NCBI GenBank assembly: GCA_902613545.1
Contig: CACMHW010000003.1
Location: 45,071-109,070 of the forward strand
DNA from: an uncultured Pelagibacteraceae bacterium
Lineage (GTDB): Bacteria > Pseudomonadota > Alphaproteobacteria > Pelagibacterales > Pelagibacteraceae
Length of the DNA: 64,000 nucleotides
Direction: 5' to 3'
Both the position numbers and the translations under genes were made by a program. Positions 21,406 through 30,583 of this stretch are shown here, piece by piece. The notes beneath the pieces are model-generated. The model was not told the origin of the DNA and searched no databases. It saw only the letters and a list, made by a program, of their open reading frames with translations. Numbering within the stretch: position 1 is the stretch's first letter; each line of letters starts with the position of its first letter.

Positions 21406-22170
21406 TTACTTACTTACTCTCTTATTTACGTTATCAAGAGCTTTGGTGAATTTAGTAAAGAATTTTCCTTTTTTCAATTCATTAAGAACCTGCATATTAA
21501 GGCCCTTTGGTGTCTGTGAGTCCGCTACGAGTTTTTTAAATCCTTGAGATGATTTATTTAATGCATCATGGCTTAAAGCTAAAAATAATTCAGCTGTATA
21601 CGTATCAGATAGTTTTTTGTTAATGCCTTTTTTAATTAACCATTTAGAACTCGTATTAAGCATCTCATAGTATGTTGCCATTAAAGAAGCGGTAGACCAA
21701 AACTTATAGCTTAGTTTTTCATTTCTTAGCTCTAGAACTTGCCCTAAATGTTTAAAAATGTTCTTAGCAAATTTACTTGGCGGACAAATAATAACTGGCC
21801 CCTTTTTAATTTCAATTGGAGGCAAAGGTATAGCTCTTGTGATATTCTTATTCTTTGTAATCTTTTTAAGTTTGTCTAAATTGATTGTCGAAATAAGACT
21901 AATTATTTTTTTGTTTTTTAAAAATTTCAATTTAGGTAATATTTTATTACCAACATTAGGTGTAACGCCTAAAAATACTACTGAGGATTTATCTATTATT
22001 TCTTGATTATTATTACATACTTTTATTTTTCTATAACTTTTAGATAGTTTTTTAGCTATGTTTCTATTTCTTGAAGATATATAAATTCTCTTAATTTTAA
22101 GCTTTGATTTAAAAATACCAAAAATAATTGATGATGAAATTTTACCAGTTCCTATAAATCCTAAAATCAT
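21406..22170 (-). CDS. Pyrroline-5-carboxylate reductase-family NADP oxidoreductase
   Basis: 254 aa; MILGFIGTGKISSSIIFGI; AIPLPPIEIKKGPVIICPP. Confidence 0.75.
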   Translation of the reverse strand: MILGFIGTGKISSSIIFGIFKSKLKIKRIYISSRNRNIAKKLSKSYRKIKVCNNNQEIIDKSSVVFLGVTPNVGNKILPKLKFLKNKKIISLISTINLDKLKKITKNKNITRAIPLPPIEIKKGPVIICPPSKFAKNIFKHLGQVLELRNEKLSYKFWSTASLMATYYEMLNTSSKWLIKKGINKKLSDTYTAELFLALSHDALNKSSQGFKKLVADSQTPKGLNMQVLNELKKGKFFTKFTKALDNVNKRVSK

Positions 22171-22172
22171 GA

Positions 22173-23249
22173 ATGATGCAGAATAACCAAGCTATACCTT
22201 TTAATAAAGAAAATTTTAAACAGATATTTTCAATACCGTTTATATCTGTCATCATAATATCAATACCAAGTGCTATTATAGCTGAATATTTTAATATTCC
22301 TTTAGCCTGGTTCTTAGGGCCAATGCTAATAACTTCTTTAGCTTCATTAATGGGTCTTAAAACTAAAATGCCGAGGTTGGTATTATCCTCGATATTAATA
22401 TTTCTTGGTCTTTATATTGGTAACTACATAGACAAAGATTTATTTAGTCAAATGCAAGATTGGCTCTGGACATCTTTTATTATGTTAATTTACATAATTT
22501 TGAGTGTTTTAATCGTTTCAAAATATTTAGAAAAATTTTCAAAATATGAGAAAAAAACTTCTATTTTTTCAGCTGCACCAGGTGCGTTAGGCCCGCTAAT
22601 GATATTAGCCGAAGATGCAAAAACTGACCTGAGCCAAGTAGCTACGTCTCATCTAATAAGATTAATTATTATAATTACAGTTTTTCCATTTATCGTGAAT
22701 AGTTTCTACGATGTAGATAACGTCAATATTTCTGAAAAAGTAATTATAAATCAAAATTTATATCATTTAATGATTTTAATTATTTTTTCTGTAATTTTCA
22801 TTTTGATCTTTGAAAAGATAAAAGTTCCAGCTGCATTATTAACAGGAACTTTAGTAGCAAGTGGTTTACTGCAAATCACCGAGGTTGCAAGTTATCAAAT
22901 ATCTCCTGACATTATCGATTATTGTTTATTAATTCTAGGTTCCTCTGTAGGGTGCAGATTTGCTGATAAAACATTCAATGAAATAGGAAGAAATGCTTTA
23001 CATAGTTTTGTAGCGACTTTCTTATTAGTGATATTGGGCTTCCTAGCAGCGGTTGTTGCAGGATTAGTAATTGATAAAAACTTCTTTACTTTATTGTTAT
23101 CGTATTGCCCTGGAGGAATTTATGAAGTTGCAGTAATAGCAATTTTTTTTGATCTAGATCCTGAGTTTGTCTCTTTTCACCATATCATCCGCTTATTAAT
23201 GATATTGTTCATTGTGCCTATATTATTGAAGTTTTTAAAAAAAACCTGA
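22173..23249 (+). CDS. AbrB-family (AidB regulator/ammonia monooxygenase-annotated) membrane protein
   Basis: 358 aa; multi-TM, FSAAPGALGPLMILAEDAKTD and SYCPGGIYEVAVIA repeats. Confidence 0.75.
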   Translation: MMQNNQAIPFNKENFKQIFSIPFISVIIISIPSAIIAEYFNIPLAWFLGPMLITSLASLMGLKTKMPRLVLSSILIFLGLYIGNYIDKDLFSQMQDWLWTSFIMLIYIILSVLIVSKYLEKFSKYEKKTSIFSAAPGALGPLMILAEDAKTDLSQVATSHLIRLIIIITVFPFIVNSFYDVDNVNISEKVIINQNLYHLMILIIFSVIFILIFEKIKVPAALLTGTLVASGLLQITEVASYQISPDIIDYCLLILGSSVGCRFADKTFNEIGRNALHSFVATFLLVILGFLAAVVAGLVIDKNFFTLLLSYCPGGIYEVAVIAIFFDLDPEFVSFHHIIRLLMILFIVPILLKFLKKT

Positions 23250-23300
23250 ATTAAACTATCTCTTTTTGACATTAGTGTTTAATCAATCTACTTTTTTGCA

Positions 23301-23687
23301 ATGGCAAATGTTATAGATCTAATTGGAAGAATTTTTATTTCGGCTTTGTTTTTAATCTCTGCCTTCAATAAAATTTTTAATTTAGAAGGATCCATGAGCT
23401 GGATGGAGGGTTTTGGACTACCTGGTTTTTTAATTTATCCAGCTATTGTAATCGAAATAGTTTTGCCAGTACTTGTGATCGTGGGATATCAGGCAAGAAT
23501 CGCAGCAGGTATTCTTTCGATCTTCTGCTTGATGACTGCATTTATTTTTCATTTTGATTTTTCAAACCAGATGCAACTTGTTTCATTTCTTAAAAATATT
23601 GGTTTAGCTGGAGGGTTTTTGTTTATAGTTGCTAACGGGACAAAAGACTGGGCAGTAGACAAAGAAAAAAAATACGTAAGACTTTAA
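23301..23687 (+). CDS. DoxX-family membrane protein
   Basis: 128 aa; GRIFISALFLISAFNKIFN; 4 TM. Confidence 0.85.
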   Translation: MANVIDLIGRIFISALFLISAFNKIFNLEGSMSWMEGFGLPGFLIYPAIVIEIVLPVLVIVGYQARIAAGILSIFCLMTAFIFHFDFSNQMQLVSFLKNIGLAGGFLFIVANGTKDWAVDKEKKYVRL

Positions 23688-23690
23688 ATA

Positions 23691-23722
23691 AAAAAACCCG
23701 CAAATTGCTTTGCGGGTTTTTT
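23691..23722. terminator. Bidirectional Rho-independent terminator between convergent genes
   Basis: AAAAAACCCGCAAA-TTGC-TTTGCGGGTTTTTT, A-tract and T-tract flank the stem. Confidence 0.93.
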
Positions 23723-23744
23723 CAATCTAAAATTTTAATAATTA

Positions 23745-24389
23745 TTAAAATTTATATCCTATAGAAAATTTTACAGCTACGTCTTCTAAATCAGCTACAA
23801 CTTTATTTCCATTTCCATCAGCAGCACTTGCCGAGTAGTCTTCGAAATCAGTGTAAGTTAGATCAGCTTTGTAAAAAGTATTTGCGTAAGGCAAGTCACC
23901 TTTAGCACCTATACCTAAAGTGTAACCAAATACATCTTGGTTAGGATAAGTTGATCCTGAGTTTAGTGACTCCAAAGTCACAATAGTAGCATGTTGTAAT
24001 CCACCTTTAAGGTAAATCTCAGCTCCAGCATACTCTGTTACTGAATAATCTACATATAGTTGGACAACATTATCAAGTTCTGCTTCCGCTTTATAGGTTC
24101 CGGCTGATTGGTCGCCAGTGTCAGTTCTAGACTTGGATCCCATCTCTCTAGTTGGAATATAAGAAAGACCAAACATGATCCCGTCACCTCCTGTCTCAAC
24201 GAAAAATTCTGGAACCACTACTTCTTCAGAATGACTCCCATTGTTCGTTTCGCCACTTGATCTAGTAGTTTCTGTACCTGAAACATCAAACATGTGCATT
24301 GCACCTGTTATACCTATTGCCGTATCAGCTTTAACCGATTGGCAAGCTAAGAATATAAATGATAAAAATATTGCAATATTTTTTTTCAT
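23745..24389 (-). CDS. Small outer-membrane beta-barrel-like protein
   Basis: 214 aa; signal peptide, alternating strands, C-terminal ...KFSIGYKF. Confidence 0.6.
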   Translation of the reverse strand: MKKNIAIFLSFIFLACQSVKADTAIGITGAMHMFDVSGTETTRSSGETNNGSHSEEVVVPEFFVETGGDGIMFGLSYIPTREMGSKSRTDTGDQSAGTYKAEAELDNVVQLYVDYSVTEYAGAEIYLKGGLQHATIVTLESLNSGSTYPNQDVFGYTLGIGAKGDLPYANTFYKADLTYTDFEDYSASAADGNGNKVVADLEDVAVKFSIGYKF

Positions 24390-24424
24390 ACTTCTTCCTT
24401 AATTAATATTAATATTAATGAATC

Positions 24425-24453
24425 TATTTAACTTATTAGATTTTTATCGTCAA
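24425..24453 (-). promoter_or_regulatory. Sigma70-like promoter for the 23745-24389 gene
   Basis: Minus strand TTGACG - 17 nt - TAAATA. Confidence 0.5.
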
Positions 24454-24526
24454 ATTCAATTCTAAGGTTAATTGTCAAAAACTAAGTAAATTGGCCATTT
24501 TTAGTGTTGTAAATTAACAACAATGT

Positions 24527-26026
24527 CTATTTTTTACTTAATATACCTCTATAAATTTGCCATCCCACAATGACAATTATTAGCAACATAATTATTAACG
24601 TCAAAGGCCTATCCCATAAAAATGACCAGGAACCGTCACTTATAAGGAGAGATCTACGTAAATTTTCCTCCATTAAACCTCCTAATACGAAAGCTAGAAT
24701 TAAAGGCGGCATTGGGAAATCATATAATCGTAGAATGGTTGCCACCACTGCAATACCAATCATTAAAAATATATCAAAATTGTTAAATGACATTAAATAA
24801 ATACCAGTCACTGAAAAAAACAAAATTAAAGGTATCAAAAATGTCCTTGGTGTCGCCAATACTCTGGCAATATATGGAATTAAAGGTAAATTTAGAATTA
24901 ATAAAATTACCATTCCAATATACATCGACATTATTACTGACCAGAAAATTTCAGGATTTGTTTGGTATAATCTTGGACCTGGTTGAATGCCAAAACCTAA
25001 AAGCGCTCCTAACATAACTGCTGTAGTTCCGCTACCAGGTATTCCTAAAGTAAGTAATGGTACGAAAGACCCTGAACAAGCCGCATTATTAGCAGTTTCA
25101 GGTGCGGCTAATCCATTAATACTTCCTTTTCCAAATTTTTGTTTTTCTTCATCATTAACAAAGTTTCTCTCCATTCCATAAGCTAAAAAAGACGCTATTG
25201 TTGACCCTGCTCCAGGTAGGACTCCAATAATAAAACCTAATACAGATGATCTTGGAATAGTTTTAACCATTTTTTTTGTCTCATCTTTGTCTAGTTTAAT
25301 TGAACCAAGCTGTGACAAAGAAATTTGTTTTGCAACCCTCGTTGGATCATTTGCTTTAAATATTATAGTTAAAGCCTCACTCATTGCGAAAGTTGCCATT
25401 ACTACTAGGACAAAGCTTATACCATCAGATAAATTCATATTTTGAAATGTAAATCTTGGAATATCTGAAAGAGTATCTTGACCAACGCTTGCCAACATTA
25501 AACCTAGTACAACCATCATCATCGCTTTAAGAAAATGTCCTTTAGCTGAAAAAGCTGATACTGCAGTTAAGCCTAAAATCATCAAACCAAAATAATCTGG
25601 GGATCTAAAAGCTAAACTCACTTTTGATAAACTTGGTGCTGCGATCAAAAGAAATACTGCAGCGATCGTACCGCCTGCAAAAGAACTATACGCTGCAATT
25701 GCTAATGCCTTGCCAGCTTTTCCTTGTTGTGCCATAGGATAGCCATCAAATGAGGTAGCAACAGTGCCAGGTATTCCAGGAGCATTAATTAAAATTGAAG
25801 ATGTAGATCCCCCAAAAACTGCACCATAATAAACACCAGCCATTAGGATTAGTCCAGTGGATGGTTCAAAACCGTATGTTATCGGTATCATTAATGCGAT
25901 GGCGGTCATCGGTCCTAAGCCGGGCAACATTCCAATGATTGTTCCAGCAAAACAGCCAATCATGACCATCATTAAATTTTTAATTGAAAAAGCTGTTTCT
26001 AATCCAATGAGTATACCTTCGATCAT
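24527..26026 (-). CDS. tctA: Tripartite tricarboxylate transporter large permease TctA
   Basis: 499 aa; GMLPGLGPMTAIALMIPITYG, YYGAVFGGSTSSILINAPGIPGTVATSFDGYPMA. Confidence 0.95.
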   Translation of the reverse strand: MIEGILIGLETAFSIKNLMMVMIGCFAGTIIGMLPGLGPMTAIALMIPITYGFEPSTGLILMAGVYYGAVFGGSTSSILINAPGIPGTVATSFDGYPMAQQGKAGKALAIAAYSSFAGGTIAAVFLLIAAPSLSKVSLAFRSPDYFGLMILGLTAVSAFSAKGHFLKAMMMVVLGLMLASVGQDTLSDIPRFTFQNMNLSDGISFVLVVMATFAMSEALTIIFKANDPTRVAKQISLSQLGSIKLDKDETKKMVKTIPRSSVLGFIIGVLPGAGSTIASFLAYGMERNFVNDEEKQKFGKGSINGLAAPETANNAACSGSFVPLLTLGIPGSGTTAVMLGALLGFGIQPGPRLYQTNPEIFWSVIMSMYIGMVILLILNLPLIPYIARVLATPRTFLIPLILFFSVTGIYLMSFNNFDIFLMIGIAVVATILRLYDFPMPPLILAFVLGGLMEENLRRSLLISDGSWSFLWDRPLTLIIMLLIIVIVGWQIYRGILSKK

Positions 26027-26493
26027 CCCATAACTCCTATATATTGTAAAAATGGATCACGAAGATAAATATTTAATAGACCATGAAGGAGATACATAAA
26101 TATTGCTACAAAAGGAAATGATAAAAGAAAAATCCATAACCACTTTCTCTCACCTAAAACAATGTAAGATAAAACTAAAAAAATAGAAGTTGATAAGAAA
26201 TATCCAGCTCTTAAAATTGTTAGTCCGTATAAAATCATTAATACAACCAACATAATTGTTTTTTTATAATCCAGAATTGATAAGTCTACATTAGAGGGCT
26301 TGGTCTCTGGTAAAATAATGTAGAGAGCAGAAAACATTAGTCCTGCATAACCTAAATATATTGGAAATGTTTTTGCATTAAACGCTGCATTTTCATCAAA
26401 AGTAAAAACTTGAATTTGATGAGCTGTATATAAATAAAAACCTGAAAAAATAAAAAAGAGCAGTGAAATAATCTTTGAAGGACTGATTTTCAC
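26023..26493 (-). CDS. tctB: Tripartite tricarboxylate transporter small permease TctB
   Basis: 156 aa; 4 TM; position between tctC and tctA. Confidence 0.85.
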   Translation of the reverse strand: MKISPSKIISLLFFIFSGFYLYTAHQIQVFTFDENAAFNAKTFPIYLGYAGLMFSALYIILPETKPSNVDLSILDYKKTIMLVVLMILYGLTILRAGYFLSTSIFLVLSYIVLGERKWLWIFLLSFPFVAIFMYLLHGLLNIYLRDPFLQYIGVMG

Positions 26494-26511
26494 TGCTCTT
26501 TCCTTAACTAT

Positions 26512-27504
26512 TTATTTAATTACGCCTAAATTTTTTAACAATCCAGTCATTTCAACTGTTTGTTTTTCCAAAAATTTAACGAATTTTTTGTCTGGGTTAT
26601 AAATATTTACCCAAGCATTTCTTTTTCTGACTGCTTCCCATTCAGGTGTTTTTTGAACATCGCCTAACATTTTAGCAATTTTTTTTCTCTCACCATCACT
26701 CATACCTGGAGGGCCAAAGAAACCTCTCCAATTTACGAAGATTGCGTTAGTTCCTTGTTCTTTTAATGTAGGAACATCTGGCGCATCAGCAACTCTTTTA
26801 GGAGCTGTGATACCAAGAATTTTTACTTGGTCTCGAGCACCCATTACTTCTCCTAAACCAGTTGAAAGAATTTGAGTTTCACCTGATAAAAGTCCAGCTA
26901 ACGCTTTTCCACCTGCATCGTAAGGAATGTAAACAACATCATTTGGATTAGCACCAGCTTCTTTAAATGCTAATGCACCAATTAAATGGTCCATACTTCC
27001 TCTAACAGATCCACCAGCCATTTTTACTGACTTAGGATTTGCTTTGTAAGCAGCAACTACATCTTTCCAAGAGTTATAAGGTGAGTTCTTTGCTGCAACG
27101 ATTGCACCATAATCACCAATTACACCAGCTATCGGTACAACATCTTTATAAGATGTAACCTTGGCTGCGTTCTTTTTATCTACATAACCAGAGTGTCTAG
27201 TTATTGACCTAAGAACCAATGGAGTAGATTGAACTAAAATCGTATCTGAAGGTTTAGTATTTATCATGTATGATAAAGCTTTTCCTCCACCACCACCTGA
27301 CATATTTTCAAATGATGCACTATTTAAAAAACCAGCTTTAGTTAAAGCTTCACCAGTTCCTCTAGCAGTTCCATCCCAACCACCACCAGCACCACCACCA
27401 ATTACAAAGTGTAATTTGTCAGCAGCGAAAGATGTATTTGAAACTGAAGTTAAAAGAACAGTCGCGAAAACTAGGCTGATAAGTTTTTTGAACTTATTGA
27501 ACAT
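26512..27504 (-). CDS. tctC: Tripartite tricarboxylate transporter substrate-binding protein TctC
   Basis: 330 aa; signal peptide; FVIGGGAGGGWDGTARGTGEAL; SYKDVVPIAGVIGDYGAIV. Confidence 0.93.
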   Translation of the reverse strand: MFNKFKKLISLVFATVLLTSVSNTSFAADKLHFVIGGGAGGGWDGTARGTGEALTKAGFLNSASFENMSGGGGGKALSYMINTKPSDTILVQSTPLVLRSITRHSGYVDKKNAAKVTSYKDVVPIAGVIGDYGAIVAAKNSPYNSWKDVVAAYKANPKSVKMAGGSVRGSMDHLIGALAFKEAGANPNDVVYIPYDAGGKALAGLLSGETQILSTGLGEVMGARDQVKILGITAPKRVADAPDVPTLKEQGTNAIFVNWRGFFGPPGMSDGERKKIAKMLGDVQKTPEWEAVRKRNAWVNIYNPDKKFVKFLEKQTVEMTGLLKNLGVIK

Positions 27505-27534
27505 TATTTCCCCCTGTGTTTATTAATTATTCAT

Positions 27535-27563
27535 ATTAAAATAAATAACTAATCTAGAGTCAA
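27535..27563 (-). promoter_or_regulatory. Sigma70-like promoter for tctC
   Basis: Minus strand TTGACT - 17 nt - TTTAAT between csiD-like and tctC genes. Confidence 0.6.
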
Positions 27564-27570
27564 CTGGGTA

Positions 27571-28467
27571 TTAATGAAAAAAAGTTCCTCTAATTCTAAG
27601 TAATTCTCTTGATAACCCAGAATGCTCTTTAAAAGCTTTTCTTCCATGCAACCAAAAATAGTTATTTGAGAAAATTGTCGACCCCACAGGTAGTGGAAAA
27701 CTTATTTTATTTTTACTTTGCTCTAAAGCATCTGATAATTTTTGCAAAAATAAACCTTGTTTCATATTTTTTGGTTCAGGAAATTGATCAATATAGGAAA
27801 TAACTGGCTTACCATTTTTATCTTTTGAAAATACTGGATGTTCAACTTTATAATCAACATTCTTGCTTTTTGGAGATCCCCATACGAAATCTTCTTGACC
27901 CACAGGATCATTACTTAAATCTTCCAAGTGTTCCCAATCATCTAGATGTAAAATTACACTTTCTCCTCCACCTACATTCTGTTCTTCCATTTTGGTCATT
28001 ATAATCCAATCAGTTTTCTCTTTTACATATGTTCCATCCGTATGAAGATCTAAATTTGTATATGCCTTTCTCAAATATGAATCGCTACTGTCTTGGTGTT
28101 TTACATGAAATCTTGCATAGTATTTACCTGTCATTGAATCAAAGTTAGGATTGCCAATTAGATAAGCAAGACCTGTTGAAAGCTTGACTAAAAAATCTTT
28201 ATCAAACTTCTTATTTTTTATATCAGGCTGAACGATAGCAGTTCCGGTTTTTCGATCATTAAGAATTTCACTTAAAGTTTTACTTAAATTATTTTCAAAT
28301 ACTTCATCTAAACTTTTAGCAAGGCTAAATCTCGAAAATGGTTTGTATTCTAAAGATAAAATTGAATGTTTTTTAAAAGGAAAAATTAACCTATCAAGAT
28401 CACTTTCGTTTAACTTAATTACTCGAACTCTCTTCGAATTATTATGATGTGATAATGAAAAGCTCAT
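27571..28467 (-). CDS. glaH: CsiD/GlaH-like glutarate 2-hydroxylase (Fe(II)/2OG dioxygenase)
   Basis: 298 aa; NFDSMTGKYYARFHVKHQDSSDSYLRKAYTNLDLHTDGTYVKEKTD, GGGESVILHLDDWEHLEDL, PVISYIDQFPEPK: CsiD hallmarks. Confidence 0.9.
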   Translation of the reverse strand: MSFSLSHHNNSKRVRVIKLNESDLDRLIFPFKKHSILSLEYKPFSRFSLAKSLDEVFENNLSKTLSEILNDRKTGTAIVQPDIKNKKFDKDFLVKLSTGLAYLIGNPNFDSMTGKYYARFHVKHQDSSDSYLRKAYTNLDLHTDGTYVKEKTDWIIMTKMEEQNVGGGESVILHLDDWEHLEDLSNDPVGQEDFVWGSPKSKNVDYKVEHPVFSKDKNGKPVISYIDQFPEPKNMKQGLFLQKLSDALEQSKNKISFPLPVGSTIFSNNYFWLHGRKAFKEHSGLSRELLRIRGTFFH

Positions 28468-28524
28468 TTACTCAATAGTGCCCATAATCCACAAAACAAT
28501 AAAAATTGCTAATATTGGTTCCAT
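28468..28524 (-). CDS. 18-aa hydrophobic micro-ORF directly abutting the csiD-like gene
   Basis: Minus strand ATG GAA CCA ATA TTA GCA ATT TTT ATT GTT TTG TGG ATT ATG GGC ACT ATT GAG TAA = MEPILAIFIVLWIMGTIE; TAA is followed immediately by the csiD-like ATG. Confidence 0.5.
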   Translation of the reverse strand: MEPILAIFIVLWIMGTIE

Positions 28525-28559
28525 AAATTAGTTTTATCATAAATTTACTTAGGATTAAA

Positions 28560-29327
28560 TTAATTGATAGTTATATTTACAATAGGCTCTTGAGCATCAA
28601 AATTACAAAGATCTGTCGTACCTATCTCTGTAGCTTTAACAGCGTTATTTGTGCCAAATGATATATCTATTGTTGGGGCTATCATTGCAACTGTATAAGG
28701 TGAAGTTAAAGTATAGACTAAAACATGACTGGTATCTGTAGATCCATTTGCATGTTGAGTTTGATGTGTTGATGAGCCTGATCCTTGACTATATGTTATT
28801 GTTTGTGCGGCAGATGTTGAGGCGCAGTTAGCGGCTGTGCAAATTACAGCTTGGTCATTAAGCAAATATACATTCATATCTGCTAATGTCTGATTTGGAC
28901 TCATCGCAGGCCTATGTGTATGAATTTCATTTCCAGCAGCAGCATGACCTCCAGGATATCCTGAGGTCTCAGCATAGGTTCTGCACGGTGTGGCTATACC
29001 TGATACATCTATATCTGCTTGAATTGTAAATTTTCTACTTATTGTAACCCTCATATGAGTATAAGTTTCACCTAAAGGTAATAAAGCAACATCTCCATAT
29101 GAGGCAGCAGCTGCTCCAGCGTCAACTGAAGCAATATCAATAGTTTGATCTGTTTCAGCTAAAATTACAGCTCCTTCACAACTATCTACCCCTGAACTAC
29201 TTGTACAAAGCTCAACTTTTTCCATTGTTACTTTATATACAGTTGCTTGTCCTAATTCTGCATACAAATAATTGCTGGAACAAAAGAAAAAAATTATAGC
29301 AATTAATATTTTATAAATATTTGTCAT
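28560..29327 (-). CDS. Secreted hypothetical protein
   Basis: 255 aa; signal peptide (IAIIFFFCSSNYLYA); Cys pairs; Ala/Ser/Thr-rich. Confidence 0.7.
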   Translation of the reverse strand: MTNIYKILIAIIFFFCSSNYLYAELGQATVYKVTMEKVELCTSSSGVDSCEGAVILAETDQTIDIASVDAGAAAASYGDVALLPLGETYTHMRVTISRKFTIQADIDVSGIATPCRTYAETSGYPGGHAAAGNEIHTHRPAMSPNQTLADMNVYLLNDQAVICTAANCASTSAAQTITYSQGSGSSTHQTQHANGSTDTSHVLVYTLTSPYTVAMIAPTIDISFGTNNAVKATEIGTTDLCNFDAQEPIVNITIN

Positions 29328-30197
29328 TTAATCTGTCCTTGAAACTGTTGATGATCCTCTGAATTCTATCATTATTTTGTTTTGTCTTTTAACTTTTGTT
29401 AACATTTGACCAGACATGTCTTTTTCTTCCTTCCACATACTGGAGCTTTTACCATCTAATGCAGTTGGGCCTTCTCTTCCTGGATGGATAAATTTCAATT
29501 TAGCGTACCACTGATCCTCTAACCCTTTTAACTCTTTATCGTCATATGCGGCTTCTAAAATTAAATTTGGACTTAATGTCATTTCTGATCCGTATTTCAG
29601 TCCCTCAATATCAGTTCTGTCTTCGCCTTCCCATTTATAAGAATTTAAAAAAACTTTTGCCCAATGGTAGTAGGGAACCTGTGATGAGAATTGAGTGTCC
29701 CATCCGTCTAAAACTTTTTCTCCATCTAAACCGTGACCTAATGCTAAATATCTGTTCAGATGAAAATCAAGAACTGCTGACCTTGCCTCTATTCCAAAAC
29801 TTGTTCTGCTATGACCCTCGCTAATATCTTGATCATAAAAATTATTAAGACCAAACAGCCAAGTTTTATCATTAGATAATTTTCTCATACCAAAACCCAG
29901 ATTTCCTGTAATTCTCTCATCTCCATTCTTCTCGTTATTAAAAAGTGAAAATTGAGTAAATAACTTACCGTCATCCATAGGCATTATTTCTCTAACAGCT
30001 AAAATACTATAGTCTGGAGAGGCATTTTCTCTAAAATCTATACTGAATTCAGTATCTCCCTCTCCAGGAATAAAATTTGATATAAAGGTAGATGTCCTCT
30101 CTGATATTTCTTGAAGAGCTAAATCTTTCATGTCGGCAGATGATGAATTAGAGAAAAAAAATAAAATAAAAAGTATTTTAGCAAGATTTCTAATCAT
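29328..30197 (-). CDS. Inverse autotransporter (intimin/invasin)-like beta-barrel protein lacking a passenger
   Basis: 289 aa; FTQFSLFNNEKNGDERITGNLGFGMRKLSNDKTWLFGLNNFYDQDISEGHSRTSFGIEARSAVLDFHLNRYLALG resembles the intimin/YeeJ barrel signature. Confidence 0.62.
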   Translation of the reverse strand: MIRNLAKILFILFFFSNSSSADMKDLALQEISERTSTFISNFIPGEGDTEFSIDFRENASPDYSILAVREIMPMDDGKLFTQFSLFNNEKNGDERITGNLGFGMRKLSNDKTWLFGLNNFYDQDISEGHSRTSFGIEARSAVLDFHLNRYLALGHGLDGEKVLDGWDTQFSSQVPYYHWAKVFLNSYKWEGEDRTDIEGLKYGSEMTLSPNLILEAAYDDKELKGLEDQWYAKLKFIHPGREGPTALDGKSSSMWKEEKDMSGQMLTKVKRQNKIMIEFRGSSTVSRTD

Positions 30198-30232
30198 TTT
30201 TTTTTATACTAAAAATTTAGAAAAATGAAAAG

Positions 30233-30583
30233 TTAAATTTGTATTAAAAAATTTAACATTATCGCTGACAAGATAGTTGGAATCACTAAGTTTTTTTTAG
30301 ATATTATAAATATAGCAATGCATGTAAAGAATACTATTAGTCTCATTATAAGTTCTGAGTCTGCTAAAACTCCTGCAGGAAATATTATCATTCTTCCAAG
30401 TAGTGCAGCCAACGTTGAATAAGCAACGCAATTAAACCATTTAAAAATTTTTGACTTTACACTAACTTTTTCTGAAGTTAATGCTCCCATAAATCTAGAT
30501 ATATATGTAGCGATTGAAGTTGCTATAATTGCAAAAATTATTATTTGACTACTTGCCATCTTTTTCTCCAAATAAATAGGCAA
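30233..30583 (-). CDS. azlD: AzlD-family branched-chain amino acid transport protein
   Basis: 116 aa; small 4-TM protein directly after azlC; ATYISRFMGAL. Confidence 0.82.
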   Translation of the reverse strand: MPIYLEKKMASSQIIIFAIIATSIATYISRFMGALTSEKVSVKSKIFKWFNCVAYSTLAALLGRMIIFPAGVLADSELIMRLIVFFTCIAIFIISKKNLVIPTILSAIMLNFLIQI

